Positions 1 through 9,288 of a stretch of 64,000 nt of DNA are shown piece by piece (position 1 is the stretch's first letter; each line of letters starts with the position of its first letter). Origin of the DNA: Pseudomonadota bacterium (GTDB taxonomy: Bacteria > Pseudomonadota > Gammaproteobacteria > Eutrophobiales > Eutrophobiaceae); assembly GCA_013112535.1 (NCBI GenBank), contig JABFGI010000002.1:372001-436000 (forward strand), read 5' to 3'. The position numbers and the translations under genes were made by a program. The notes beneath the pieces were generated by a model. The model did not search any database. It was given only the letters and a program-made list of their open reading frames with translations, and was not told where the DNA came from.

Positions 1-2228
1 GGTTGTTCTTCTGCAACGGGGGTTTCTTCAGCTCCGCCTATATCAAAATCAAGGTCTCCACTATCATCACCCGCTTCATCATCAGCGGTTACATTGACAA
101 AACCACCTGTATTATCAGCATCATCATCTTCTTCATCTTCACCCGCTTCAAACAAAGCACGATTCGGTGACATTTCCTGCCACATAGCAGTAGCCATGTT
201 CCAGTATTCACCTTCTCCGCCGACGATATCGTGTAGTACTTTTGCCTCTTCCTCATAACTCTTCTTATTTCCAGAGGTATAAAAGACTTCTAGTAGTTTT
301 GCATGATATTCAGGATTCTGAGCATCACCATTGATAATATTTCGAACAAACTCTTCAGCCTGATCAAACTGTTCAAACGCAAGGTAAGTATTAACTTCTT
401 GTAAAGGGTCTTCCTCTTCTTCCAATTCTTCCGGTTCTTGTTGAGGAATCTCTTCAGTTTCCTCAGCCGCAATGAATTGAGTCTTTTCGTCTTCTTCATC
501 AAGATCGAGATCGAAATCAGCAGACTCTTCAGGTAATACTGTTTCAGCTTCAGAATCTGGTATTACCGTCTCTGCTTCTGAGTCAGGGACATCAGAAGAA
601 CCGGTATCACCTAAATCTCCTGAATCAAAATCAGGGAAAGCTTCTTCAGTCATTGCACTAAGGTCAACCGTTTCAGCAGGCTCTTTTCTAAACTTCAGCA
701 CCACAACAATAATGATTAGTACAACGATTAATCCTGTTATCGCCATTCCAATCATTGGGTTAGCAAGTAGCATTTCTTTAACTGGAGCAAGATATTGATT
801 AACCATTTCCATTATTCCAGCAGATGCTGGTTCTGGTTCAATAACTTCCATTATCTCTTCTTCGGCTTCGGCGACTTCTTCTTCAGCCTCTTCCATTATC
901 TCTTCTTCGGCTTCGGCGACTTCTTCAGCCTCTTCCATTATCTCTTCTTCGACTTCGGCAATTTCTTCTTCAGCCTCTTCCATTATTTCTTCTTCGGCTT
1001 CGGCGACTTCTTCTTCAGCCTCTTCCATTATTTCTTCTTCGGCTTCGGCTGCTGCCATTTGCTCTTGTAGCGCAGCTAACTCATCATCTTTGAGTGAAAG
1101 TAAGCGCTTAAGATCGTCAAGTAACGCTTCTGATTCTAGTACACGATCCTTAAGCTCAATATTTTCTTGCGTTAATACCTGAATCGTTTCCTGAGCTAAT
1201 ACCAGCTCCTCACCCGTACCCGAATCGACACTAGATACCTGCTCCGTCGCGTCGCCCAAATCATCCGCAGAAACGAGTTTTAACTCAGCATCGACCACTT
1301 CTTCAGAAACCACTTCTTCATCTACAACCGGAACTACCTCTGGTGTTGAACTAACTTCAGGCCGGTCACTAACAGCACCGGAGAGATTCTCTTTAATATC
1401 ACCCCAGGCGCTATATTGAGATTGAGCTTCTGCTAGAGCTTCAGCATTAGAAAGCGCATTCATCTCGCTTTCATTTGGCATACGAAGTATCTGGCCTCGT
1501 TTTAAACCATTAATATTCTGATTAATGAAGGCATCTGGATTGGCTTTTAATAATGCCAGCATCATTTGGTTAACACTGACTGAACTATCAGGTCGCATTT
1601 CTGATGCAATAGACCATAAAGTATCTGATTTAACCGTTGGGCCATAATCACCACCGGTATAATTTACATTCGGTGTATATGTATCACTTGGTGCAGAAAC
1701 TTGATTAGAAAATTTTTCGTACGCTTCTCCGTAAGTAACTATATGATCAGGATCGTCTATCGTAGGCGCAGCCATCGAAGAGTCAGTTGTACTACTTGCA
1801 ACTTGGGAAATTTCAGCCGTACGCGCATTAGGATCATAAAGTGGTGGATCAAGTAGAACCGTATATTCGCGGAATAAACGACCGTTCGACCAACTTACTT
1901 CAACAAGAAAATTTAAAAACGGCTCACGAATAGGATCCTGACTGTAAACGCGAATGTAATCGGGTCCGTCATCCACTGATCGGCGTAGGTCAAATCTTAA
2001 TTTACTAAGTATAAATGGACGGTCAATTTTTGCTCTGGCAAAAGCATCGCTATCAGCCAGATTAATTTTTAATGAATCAAGCTCATCCGCTGTTGGAGAA
2101 AGCAATTGAATTCTTGCATCAAACGGTTCATTTAATGCTGAATTTAAATCAAGTTTACCTAAACCAAACGCATTAACTAGCGTAGGGGATAAAGCTAATA
2201 AAATGACAATATAAAATATTCGTTTCAT
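1..2228 (-). CDS. fimV: FimV-family polar hub/peptidoglycan-binding protein (partial, runs off left edge)
   Basis: 742 codons are visible from the ATG at 2228; the 3' end lies beyond base 1. A signal peptide (about residues 1-20, ending LVNA) leads into the conserved FimV N-terminal domain (about 20-115), then a LysM peptidoglycan-binding domain (about 190-246), a Gln/Glu-rich coiled coil, an acidic tandem repeat (about 390-460), one membrane segment (about 489-511), a very acidic cytoplasmic stretch and the start of TPR-like sequence. In Pseudomonas and Vibrio the family (FimV/HubP) organises type IV pili, polar landmarks and motility; that role is inferred here from architecture. It follows asd and leuB on the same strand, the order known in Pseudomonas. 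The missing end should hold the C-terminal TPR/FimV domain. Confidence 0.93.
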   Translation of the reverse strand, partial: MKRIFYIVILLALSPTLVNAFGLGKLDLNSALNEPFDARIQLLSPTADELDSLKINLADSDAFARAKIDRPFILSKLRFDLRRSVDDGPDYIRVYSQDPIREPFLNFLVEVSWSNGRLFREYTVLLDPPLYDPNARTAEISQVASSTTDSSMAAPTIDDPDHIVTYGEAYEKFSNQVSAPSDTYTPNVNYTGGDYGPTVKSDTLWSIASEMRPDSSVSVNQMMLALLKANPDAFINQNINGLKRGQILRMPNESEMNALSNAEALAEAQSQYSAWGDIKENLSGAVSDRPEVSSTPEVVPVVDEEVVSEEVVDAELKLVSADDLGDATEQVSSVDSGTGEELVLAQETIQVLTQENIELKDRVLESEALLDDLKRLLSLKDDELAALQEQMAAAEAEEEIMEEAEEEVAEAEEEIMEEAEEEIAEVEEEIMEEAEEVAEAEEEIMEEAEEEVAEAEEEIMEVIEPEPASAGIMEMVNQYLAPVKEMLLANPMIGMAITGLIVVLIIIVVVLKFRKEPAETVDLSAMTEEAFPDFDSGDLGDTGSSDVPDSEAETVIPDSEAETVLPEESADFDLDLDEEDEKTQFIAAEETEEIPQQEPEELEEEEDPLQEVNTYLAFEQFDQAEEFVRNIINGDAQNPEYHAKLLEVFYTSGNKKSYEEEAKVLHDIVGGEGEYWNMATAMWQEMSPNRALFEAGEDEEDDDADNTGGFVNVTADDEAGDDSGDLDFDIGGAEETPVAEEQ
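848..1057 (-). repeat. Acidic 45-bp in-frame tandem repeat inside fimV
   Basis: About 4.6 copies of a 45-base unit start at 848, 893, 935, 980 and 1025. The second copy is 3 bases shorter (42). Each unit encodes about 15 residues of Glu/Ala with one Ile-Met (EEIMEEAEEEVAEAE type). The units differ by a few substitutions, so this is a coding minisatellite that keeps frame when copies are gained or lost. It lies between the coiled coil and the membrane segment and probably acts as a charged spacer. Confidence 0.9.
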
Positions 2229-2250
2229 TGTTACTTCTTGTTCCTTGAAT

Positions 2251-2634
2251 TCAATTACTTGGTGGATCTATCAAAAAAGAATACTCACGAACAACATGTC
2301 CATCAGACCAGTCTATATCAAGCGTAAACTCGATAATTGGCTCCCGGATAACATCATGAGTCGTGATTTTAAGATAGTTTCCACCATCACTCTTTATCAA
2401 TTCATATTTAAGCTGATAGCGAGATACATTATTTTTGGCCGCATAAGTCAATGAAATTTTAAGATCATCAAGTTCAGCCACCTCATCAGTCATAAGACCA
2501 ATTCTAACATCAAGCTGTTGATTTAAATGAGATTTTAATTCTGCCTCGGCCAATGCAAGGGAATAGCCTGTGATAGCATAAAAACCCAAGCATACGACTA
2601 CCGCTATCTTAAATAATGTTTTATTAGTACCCAT
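2251..2634 (-). CDS. Stand-alone FimV N-terminal-domain-like exported protein
   Basis: 127 residues with a hydrophobic N-terminal signal segment (about 8-28). The rest parallels the N-terminal domain of the FimV that follows 22 bases downstream: both have a stretch beginning LNxxLDxRI or LNEPFDARI, a DExxELDDLKI-like motif, REPIxEF and a final WSDGxxxREYxxLxDPP. No LysM, repeat, membrane anchor or TPR follows. It therefore looks like a duplicated, free-standing FimV N-domain, possibly a periplasmic partner of FimV. Function is not known. It shares its strand and probably its transcript with fimV. Confidence 0.75.
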   Translation of the reverse strand: MGTNKTLFKIAVVVCLGFYAITGYSLALAEAELKSHLNQQLDVRIGLMTDEVAELDDLKISLTYAAKNNVSRYQLKYELIKSDGGNYLKITTHDVIREPIIEFTLDIDWSDGHVVREYSFLIDPPSN

Positions 2635-2671
2635 TAAATCCCGCGCTATCTTATTGTTTTATATAGTAATA

Positions 2672-2685
2672 ACGGCCCATGCCGT
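2672..2685 (-). terminator. Weak possible terminator after asd
   Basis: A 5-bp G+C-rich stem (ACGGC/GCCGT, 4-base loop) is followed on the minus strand by a modest T/A-rich tract. It lies between asd and the small FimV-like gene. The stem is short and the T-run interrupted, so it may only attenuate readthrough. Confidence 0.3.
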
Positions 2686-2788
2686 CATATACCCCCAAAC
2701 ATTTAATAACAAAATAACCATTATTTAGCTCTATTCTAAACACTTTCGAACTTGCGAATATGCTTTACATAATACCGATAACTATGGT

Positions 2789-3814
2789 TTATAAATAGTG
2801 TTTTACCAGAATTTCAGCGATTTGAACACTATTTAATGCCGCTCCCTTACGGACATTATCTGAAACTACCCACATGTTAAGTCCACGTTCATGGGAAATA
2901 TCTTCACGAATTCTGCCAACAAACACGGGGTCTTCTCCAGCTGCTTCTGTCACCGCCGTTGGATAGCCGCCATCCTGCCGTTCATCCAATACTGTGACAC
3001 CAGGCATTTCCTCGAGTAATTTACGTGCTGTTGCAACATCAATCTTCTCTTTTGTCTCAATATGGACCGCTTCAGAATGCCCATAAAACACAGGAATCCT
3101 GACAGCAGTTGGGTTCACCAGAATCGATTCGTCCTCAAATATTTTCCGGGTTTCCCAAACCATTTTCATTTCTTCCTTGGTGTAACCATTTTCCTGAAAG
3201 ACATCGATTTGGGGTAAAGCGTTAAATGCAATCTGCTTGGGATATACCTCACACTTGATGTCTTTTGCATTAAGGAGATTAGCCGTTTGTGTTGCCAGCT
3301 CTTCTATCGCTTCTTTACCTGTACCCGATACTGCTTGATAGGTACATACATTAATTCGCTCTATACCTACAGCATCCCGTATAGGTTTTAATGCCACCAG
3401 CATTTGTATCGTAGAACAATTCGGATTAGCTATAATGCCTCTGTTTTTATAATCAGCAACGGCATGAGGATTCACTTCTGAGACGACAAGAGGGATATCA
3501 TCGTCATAACGAAACTGCGAAGTGTTATCGACCACAACACAGCCGGCTTCTACCGCGCGCGGTGCATGAATAGCAGAGACAGATGCACCAGGAGAAAATA
3601 ATCCAATTTGAACTTTACTGAAATCAAATGTTTCCAGATCTTCAACGATCAATTGTTTGTTATTAAACTCAATACGCTTACCCGCAGAACGACTACTGGC
3701 CAATGGATAAACCTCACCCACAGGAAAATGTCGTTGTTCTAATATAGACAACATCGTTTCACCAACCGCGCCGGTCGCACCGACAACAGCTACATTGAAT
3801 TTTTTATCTGTCAT
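2789..3814 (-). CDS. asd: Aspartate-semialdehyde dehydrogenase
   Basis: 341 residues, the usual length. It reduces aspartyl phosphate to aspartate semialdehyde with NADPH, the branch point to lysine/diaminopimelate, threonine and methionine. Visible are the N-terminal Rossmann motif GATGAVGETML (about 12-22), the catalytic cysteine in NPNCSTIQM (about 130-138) and the conserved QAVSGTGKEA. It starts 32 bases after leuB ends and is followed by the FimV pair, as in Pseudomonas. It supplies the same pathway as dapC/dapD a few kb away. Confidence 0.97.
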   Translation of the reverse strand: MTDKKFNVAVVGATGAVGETMLSILEQRHFPVGEVYPLASSRSAGKRIEFNNKQLIVEDLETFDFSKVQIGLFSPGASVSAIHAPRAVEAGCVVVDNTSQFRYDDDIPLVVSEVNPHAVADYKNRGIIANPNCSTIQMLVALKPIRDAVGIERINVCTYQAVSGTGKEAIEELATQTANLLNAKDIKCEVYPKQIAFNALPQIDVFQENGYTKEEMKMVWETRKIFEDESILVNPTAVRIPVFYGHSEAVHIETKEKIDVATARKLLEEMPGVTVLDERQDGGYPTAVTEAAGEDPVFVGRIREDISHERGLNMWVVSDNVRKGAALNSVQIAEILVKHYL

Positions 3815-3846
3815 GACTCTTCTTCAAAATTTTTAGTAAAAAATAA

Positions 3847-4932
3847 TTAACGTTGTGATGATAAAGCTTTAACAACCGCATCACCCATTTCATTAGTACC
3901 GACACAGGTCATACCTTCGGCATTTATATCCTTTGTGCGCAAACCATCAGTCAACACCTGACTGACGGCTTGATCAATTTGATCTGCAATTTGCGCTTCA
4001 TCAAGTGAATAGCGGAATAACATAGACAAAGACAGAATCGTTGCTAATGGGTTCGCCAGATTTTGTCCCGCAATATCAGGGGCAGAACCATGAATAGGTT
4101 CATACATACCACTCCCATCACTGGCTAATGAAGCAGACGGTAACATACCAATCGAACCGGTTAGCATTGACGCTAAGTCAGACAAGATATCGCCAAACAT
4201 ATTTGTTGTTACCATTACATCAAATTGTTTTGGATTGCGGACCAATTGCATTGCGGCGTTATCAACGTACATGTGCTCCAACTCAATATCTGGATAATCT
4301 TTAGCCACATTTGTCACCACTTCGCGCCATAACTCGGTTGCTTCCAATACATTTGCCTTGTCTACCGAACAGACACGCTTTTGTCGTTTACTGGCAATTT
4401 CAAATGCCACTCTGGCAATTCGCTCAATCTCGCTCTCGCTATAAACCAGTGTATTAAATCCTTGTCGTTGTCCATCTTCGAGTTCTTTAATACCCCGCGG
4501 TTGGCCGAAATAGATACCGCCTGTTAATTCCCGAACAATCATAATATCGAGACCACTGACTACGTCTTCTCGTAATGTGGAAGCATTTGCTAATTGAGGG
4601 AATAAAACTGCTGGACGTAAATTTGCAAATAAACCCAGTCCTGAACGAATTCCTAGCAACCCTCTTTCAGGTCGAATAGATCGTTCGATGGTATCCCATT
4701 TGGGGCCTCCTACTGAACCCAATAAAATGGCATCTGATTCTTTGGCTTTTGCTAACGTTTCATCGGGCAATGGCACGCCCGCAGCATCAACAGCGCATCC
4801 TCCGAGTAAACCGTGTTCGAGTTCTAATTTTATGCCACGCTGATCAATTAAAAAAGCCAACACTTTTTCTGTTTGAGCAACAATTTCAGGGCCTATACCG
4901 TCGCCGGGTAATATCAAGATTTTCTTAGTCAC
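3847..4932 (-). CDS. leuB: 3-isopropylmalate dehydrogenase
   Basis: 361 residues. It oxidises and decarboxylates 3-isopropylmalate in leucine synthesis, using NAD+ and a divalent metal. Signatures are GDGIGPEI at the N-terminus, the substrate-binding [15 protein letters not shown] block (about 133-147) and the metal-binding [25 protein letters not shown] region (given in two parts: [10 protein letters not shown] and [10 protein letters not shown]). The usual partners leuC and leuD are not upstream; a transporter gene precedes it instead. It probably shares a transcript with asd. Confidence 0.97.
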   Translation of the reverse strand: MTKKILILPGDGIGPEIVAQTEKVLAFLIDQRGIKLELEHGLLGGCAVDAAGVPLPDETLAKAKESDAILLGSVGGPKWDTIERSIRPERGLLGIRSGLGLFANLRPAVLFPQLANASTLREDVVSGLDIMIVRELTGGIYFGQPRGIKELEDGQRQGFNTLVYSESEIERIARVAFEIASKRQKRVCSVDKANVLEATELWREVVTNVAKDYPDIELEHMYVDNAAMQLVRNPKQFDVMVTTNMFGDILSDLASMLTGSIGMLPSASLASDGSGMYEPIHGSAPDIAGQNLANPLATILSLSMLFRYSLDEAQIADQIDQAVSQVLTDGLRTKDINAEGMTCVGTNEMGDAVVKALSSQR

Positions 4933-5039
4933 GTTCTAAATAAATTCCACGTTTATGTTTATTTTTTAAAGGGCGCAAAGGATACATCAATGAAGCTGTC
5001 AGGCAATAATATTCAGGCGAAATGTTGTTAAAGAAAGGG

Positions 5040-5942
5040 TTAATCAGCGATATTGTGGCTTTTCTCATCAATAACACTAATCAGGCCGGCAGATATAATA
5101 AAAACACCGCCGATATACTCAATATTCCGTACAATTTCATCGGTCAATAATGCAGCAGACACAGCACCAGCAACAATTTCCAGTAAAAATATAACTGAAG
5201 AACGCTGTATAGGCAGGTGTGTTACCCCATATTGCGCTGTCCAGATCATGATCAACATACACGGAAAGCCGGTTAATACGACCAATATCCCGGAATTAAA
5301 TGTGATATCAGGTATGGGTAATTGAACAATAGCAAGAGCGCATAACGTCAGCACTATCACGCCGATACAACATGCTCCAATCTTTAAATTAATCGGCGTT
5401 GGTCCCATTTTACGAATGACAATATTAGTTATTGCAAACGCCATACCTGAAGTAATTGCATAAAAATCAGCTAAACCAATTCCTTCGATCAGCCGTAAAT
5501 CCGGATGCCATAACATTAATGCGCCACCAACTATCGCTAGAATAAGCGAGTAAACTGCTCGATGTGTTAACTTTTCCTTCAGTATTAGAACAGCGAGTAA
5601 AATGGCCCAAATTGGTGAGAGATAAAACAACAGCAACACTCGGACAATCTCACCTTCCAGCACAGCCAGAATAAAAGCAAGATTAGTCCATCCAGCAAAA
5701 AGTCCAATTAGCATATATTCGCGCTTGCACTGTAAAAATCCTTCTCGTTCCTTCCAGCAAAAAGGAAGCATAACGAACATGGCAACACAATAAATTATCA
5801 AGCTGGACCACAAACCCGGAATTCCCATTTCTTCTAACAATCGTAACGGATACCAGAACAGTCCCCAGAGAATCGCAGCGACAACACAGGCCAATGCAGG
5901 AAAATAAGGGGATGTTGGTTGGGATGACATAGCCAATAGCAT
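5040..5942 (-). CDS. EamA/DMT-family ten-helix metabolite exporter
   Basis: About 300 residues from the ATG at 5942 (an alternative ATG is at 5930). The open frame extends upstream to 6107, but that part lies inside dapC on the other strand and is not transporter-like, so I chose the later start. The protein is almost entirely membrane segments in two repeats of five, the EamA pattern of the drug/metabolite transporter superfamily, with a typical VLEGEIVRVLLLFYLSPIWA first-repeat end. Substrate unknown. It sits between leuB and the divergent dapC, so export of an amino acid or related metabolite is a reasonable guess only. Confidence 0.85.
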   Translation of the reverse strand: MLLAMSSQPTSPYFPALACVVAAILWGLFWYPLRLLEEMGIPGLWSSLIIYCVAMFVMLPFCWKEREGFLQCKREYMLIGLFAGWTNLAFILAVLEGEIVRVLLLFYLSPIWAILLAVLILKEKLTHRAVYSLILAIVGGALMLWHPDLRLIEGIGLADFYAITSGMAFAITNIVIRKMGPTPINLKIGACCIGVIVLTLCALAIVQLPIPDITFNSGILVVLTGFPCMLIMIWTAQYGVTHLPIQRSSVIFLLEIVAGAVSAALLTDEIVRNIEYIGGVFIISAGLISVIDEKSHNIAD

Positions 5943-5982
5943 ATACTGCGCACCTTTCTTCACCAACAGAATTAAATAAGTA

Positions 5983-7182
5983 ATGAATTCAGGTTTAAAA
6001 AACTTACATGCGTATCCGTTTGAACGATTCGCCAAGCTTATCGAAGGTACTACGCCAGCAGATAAAAGCGCGATCAGTTTGGCGATTGGTGAACCGAAAC
6101 ATCCCACGCCTGACTTTATACTGGAAACGTTAAAATCAAATCTGAGTGATATCGCAATCTATCCAACAACACGTGGTCTGGATGAACTAAGAAATTCGAT
6201 TGCAAACTGGTTACGACAACGCTTCAATCTTTCGCAAGCATCTCTTGATGCCGATAAAAATGTATTGCCTGTTACCGGAACAAGAGAAGCCCTGTTTGCA
6301 ATTGCACAAACGATTATTGGCGAGCAATCAAAAGACCCAATTGTTATATTACCGAATCCGTTTTATCAAATTTATGAAGGCGCGGCCTTGCTTGCTGGCG
6401 CTGAACCGTATTATTTAAATTGCACTGAAGAAAATAAATTCATTCCCGATTTTTCATCGGTACCGGAACATATCTGGCAACGTTGCCAATTAATCTATTT
6501 ATGTTCTCCCGGTAATCCCACCGGTGCTGTTGTTAATCAGGATCATGTGAAACAACTTTTAGAACTCGCAGAAAAATACGATTTTGTTATCGCGTCTGAT
6601 GAATGTTATTCAGAAATATATATCAACGAAGAAGAACCTCCCGTTGGCCTGCTTGAATGTGCAAGTAACTTAGGGAACAGCGAATACGAACGTTGCCTTG
6701 TCTTTCACAGTCTTTCAAAGCGTTCCAATGTCCCCGGCTTACGTTCCGGCTTTGTTGCAGGCGATAGTGAATTAATAGCAAGTTTTCTGAAATACCGTAC
6801 TTATCACGGCTGCGCGATGCCATTACATGTACAAAAAGCCAGTATTGCAGCTTGGAGTGATGAAGGTCATGTCAAAGAAAACCGTGACAAATACAGAGAA
6901 AAATTCAGTCGATTTTGCGACATTCTCAATCCTGTTCTGAAAATGACGCCACCTTCAGCCAGCTTTTATCTTTGGCCAAAATTGCCTGATTCAGACACAG
7001 ACTTTGCAAGAAAGCTGTATACAAGCGAGAATATCAAAGTATTACCCGGCTCTTTTCTGTCCCGCGACACAAATGATGTGAACCCTGGCGAAAACCGTAT
7101 CCGAATTGCGCTCGTCGCAGAGGTTGAAGAGTGTGTAGAAGCTGCAAACCGAATTAAACAATTTATAGAAAGTAATTATTAG
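5983..7182 (+). CDS. dapC: Succinyldiaminopimelate transaminase
   Basis: 399 residues, a class I/II PLP aminotransferase. It transfers an amino group from glutamate to N-succinyl-2-amino-6-ketopimelate in the succinylase branch of DAP/lysine synthesis. The PLP lysine lies in HSLSKRSNVPGLRSG (about 244-258), with NPFYQIYEG and SPGNPTGA substrate/PLP motifs ahead of it. The N-terminus (LKNLHAYPFERFAKL) is typical of DapC rather than general AspC. dapD follows after 9 bases, supporting this assignment over other aminotransferases. It is divergent from the EamA gene with only about 40 bases between starts. Confidence 0.93.
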   Translation: MNSGLKNLHAYPFERFAKLIEGTTPADKSAISLAIGEPKHPTPDFILETLKSNLSDIAIYPTTRGLDELRNSIANWLRQRFNLSQASLDADKNVLPVTGTREALFAIAQTIIGEQSKDPIVILPNPFYQIYEGAALLAGAEPYYLNCTEENKFIPDFSSVPEHIWQRCQLIYLCSPGNPTGAVVNQDHVKQLLELAEKYDFVIASDECYSEIYINEEEPPVGLLECASNLGNSEYERCLVFHSLSKRSNVPGLRSGFVAGDSELIASFLKYRTYHGCAMPLHVQKASIAAWSDEGHVKENRDKYREKFSRFCDILNPVLKMTPPSASFYLWPKLPDSDTDFARKLYTSENIKVLPGSFLSRDTNDVNPGENRIRIALVAEVEECVEAANRIKQFIESNY

Positions 7183-7191
7183 GAAATAAAC

Positions 7192-8013
7192 ATGAGTGAT
7201 TTAGAAAATTTAATAAACGATGCCTTTGATAACCGAGCAGAAATTGATGCTGGTGGTGACAACAAAGAATTAAAAGAAGCCGTTGATAGTGTTATCTGGA
7301 AACTGGATAGCGGCGAACTTCGCGTTGCTGAAAAAGTAGACGGCGAATGGAAAGTAAACCAATGGTTGAAAAAAGCCGTGTTACTGTCATTCATCCTTGA
7401 TAACAATGTGGTTATGCAAGGCGGCATTACAAATTATTACGATAAAATTCCTAATAAATTTTATGGTTATACCAAATCGAATTTCATGGAAACCGGTGCA
7501 CGCGTTGTCCCAAACGCTGTCGTAAGACGTGGTAGTTTCATCGGACAAAATGTTGTCCTGATGCCGAGCTTCGTCAACATCGGTGCTTATGTTGATACCG
7601 GCACCATGGTTGACACCTGGGTAACCGTTGGTTCATGCGCACAAATTGGTAAAAACGTTCACTTATCCGGTGGTGTCGGTATTGGTGGCGTGCTCGAACC
7701 ATTACAAGCAAACCCAACCATTATTGGTGACAACTGTTTTATCGGCGCACGTTCAGAAATTGTTGAAGGTGTTATCGTCGGAGACGGTGCAGTTATTTCA
7801 ATGGGTGTTTACATCGGACAAAGTACCCGTATTTATGATCGCGAGACAGGTGAGATTACCTATGGTTACATCCCACCAGGTTCTGTTGTTGTCTCAGGTA
7901 ACCTACCTTCAAACGATGGAAAATACAGTTTGTATTGCGCAGTTATTGTTAAGAAAGTAGATGAAAAAACCTTAAGTAAAGTTGGGATTAACGAAATCTT
8001 AAGAGACCTTTAA
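7192..8013 (+). CDS. dapD: Tetrahydrodipicolinate N-succinyltransferase
   Basis: 273 residues. It succinylates tetrahydrodipicolinate with succinyl-CoA, the entry to the succinylase route to meso-DAP for peptidoglycan and lysine. After an alpha-helical N-terminal domain comes a left-handed beta-helix of hexapeptide repeats (about 100-215; for example [20 protein letters not shown] and [13 protein letters not shown]), ending in the [13 protein letters not shown] segment. It is 9 bases behind dapC and 10 bases ahead of the ArsC-like gene, so the three are probably one operon. Confidence 0.97.
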   Translation: MSDLENLINDAFDNRAEIDAGGDNKELKEAVDSVIWKLDSGELRVAEKVDGEWKVNQWLKKAVLLSFILDNNVVMQGGITNYYDKIPNKFYGYTKSNFMETGARVVPNAVVRRGSFIGQNVVLMPSFVNIGAYVDTGTMVDTWVTVGSCAQIGKNVHLSGGVGIGGVLEPLQANPTIIGDNCFIGARSEIVEGVIVGDGAVISMGVYIGQSTRIYDRETGEITYGYIPPGSVVVSGNLPSNDGKYSLYCAVIVKKVDEKTLSKVGINEILRDL

Positions 8014-8023
8014 GAACTAGTTT

Positions 8024-8371
8024 ATGTCAGTAACACTCTACGGCATAAAAAACTGCGACACAGTTAAAAAGGCACGGAAATGGTTAGACACCAATTCCGT
8101 GCCTTATACCTTCCACGACTTCCGCGTTGATGGTATTAGCAAAACACTGGTTAATCATATTCTAAAACAAGTTGATGTTGAAACGCTGATCAACAAACGC
8201 GGCACCACATGGCGCAAGCTATCTGATAAAGAAAAAGAGATTAAGAATAAAACTCAAGCAGTTGAGTTAATGGTAGAGAACCCAACGATTATTAAACGTC
8301 CTGTTTTAGATGTTAATAAGAAAATCTTTGTTGGGTTTAGTGATGAGAGTTATAAATCGATTAAATTTTAG
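8024..8371 (+). CDS. ArsC/Spx-family (YffB-type) thioredoxin-fold protein
   Basis: 115 residues. The N-terminal GIKNCDTVKKARKWL carries the single active-site cysteine (Cys10) of the ArsC-like family, and INKRGTTWRKL matches the family's RxxxxR-type helix. In Escherichia and Pseudomonas the YffB member lies between dapD and dapE, as here after dapD, and is probably a glutathione-dependent thiol reductase rather than a true arsenate reductase. dapE itself is not next; an AT-rich HNH gene occupies that place. Confidence 0.85.
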   Translation: MSVTLYGIKNCDTVKKARKWLDTNSVPYTFHDFRVDGISKTLVNHILKQVDVETLINKRGTTWRKLSDKEKEIKNKTQAVELMVENPTIIKRPVLDVNKKIFVGFSDESYKSIKF

Positions 8372-8474
8372 TTATGGTAGCTCTGATTTTTAATTCAATT
8401 TAAAAACTATAATTCTATGACTTGGGCTATATGAAATGATTACATATAAAACAAACATTTAATTTATGATTTAA

Positions 8475-9194
8475 ATGAGTAAAAAACTTGGTCATGGTAA
8501 ATGTGTTCATTGCTTAGAATATGTCAAAGTTCGTAACTATGACCATGTTCTTCCAGTTTCATGGTATCCAGATACGACTCCAAATAATCTTGAAAAGTGG
8601 AAAGTACCTAGTTGCATAAAATGTAACAGGGAATATGGAAGACTTGAAGAAGATCTATTAGTTAAGCTCTCTTTTTGTGTTGACCCCAATATAGATGGCT
8701 CTTCAGGTATTTATGAGAAAGCCCTTCGTTCAATTAATCCAAAGTATGGTAAAAATAATAAAGATAAAAAAGCTAGGCAAAACAAACAAAATAGAATATT
8801 GCAGGACATGCATTATTTTGAAGAACTACCAAAAGATGGAATATTTCCAGGGTTTGAAAGAAATCACATTATTGGACTTGATGGTAACTTGCCACCTGCA
8901 ATACAGCTTCCAGCTAGAGATTTAAAAAGGCTAACAAAAAAGATCGTTAAGGGAATTAGTTTTGTCTCTAATGAATTATATATTGATGATGTTTATGATA
9001 TAGAAATGCATGTATTAAATGATTTAGGAGCACAACCCTTTATAGATATAATTAATAAACATGGAGAGGTGCTAGATAAAGGACCAGGAATAATTATTAG
9101 AAGAGCTATTTCTCATGAAGATCCTATTTGTGGAGTTTATGCTATCGAAATATGGGAACAATTTAAAATATATGCATCTGTCACTAGAGAGTGA
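8475..9194 (+). CDS. Putative HNH-type nuclease, AT-rich orphan
   Basis: 239 residues. The N-terminus has the zinc-binding and catalytic layout of an HNH/treble-clef nuclease: Cys10-x2-Cys13, Asp23-His24 in DHVLPVSWYP, Asn38, then Cys47-x2-Cys50-Asn51 (SCIKCNREYG). The rest (about 75-239) is lysine-rich and then mixed alpha/beta, and I do not recognise it. There is no clear Shine-Dalgarno before the ATG. The gene is visibly AT-richer than its neighbours: bases 8761-8820 contain 17 G+C of 60. It sits alone between the dap genes and recQ, where dapE often lies, which suggests transfer. No methyltransferase or toxin partner is adjacent. Nuclease activity is inferred from motifs only. Confidence 0.6.
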   Translation: MSKKLGHGKCVHCLEYVKVRNYDHVLPVSWYPDTTPNNLEKWKVPSCIKCNREYGRLEEDLLVKLSFCVDPNIDGSSGIYEKALRSINPKYGKNNKDKKARQNKQNRILQDMHYFEELPKDGIFPGFERNHIIGLDGNLPPAIQLPARDLKRLTKKIVKGISFVSNELYIDDVYDIEMHVLNDLGAQPFIDIINKHGEVLDKGPGIIIRRAISHEDPICGVYAIEIWEQFKIYASVTRE

Positions 9195-9288
9195 CTCGTC
9201 ATAAAGACGAAATGACAATTTAGTTACATATCTTCATATAGTAGTACAATCAAATTATAACTTTAAAGATATAAATTAAAGCCCCTTA

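Noticed and set aside
290-502. Minus-strand Lys/Leu-rich frame
   Set aside because: Shadow frame inside fimV without ribosome site or recognisable sequence.
795-1070. Plus-strand open frame of Phe/Ser-rich repeats
   Set aside because: It is the antisense of the fimV acidic minisatellite; the minus-strand reading gives a coherent FimV protein.
5943-6107. N-terminal extension of the EamA transporter frame
   Set aside because: It lies antisense within dapC and adds no membrane helix typical of the family; the ATG at 5942 is adopted.
8475-9194. A complete restriction-modification or toxin-antitoxin system around the HNH gene
   Set aside because: No methyltransferase, specificity subunit or small antitoxin gene flanks it.
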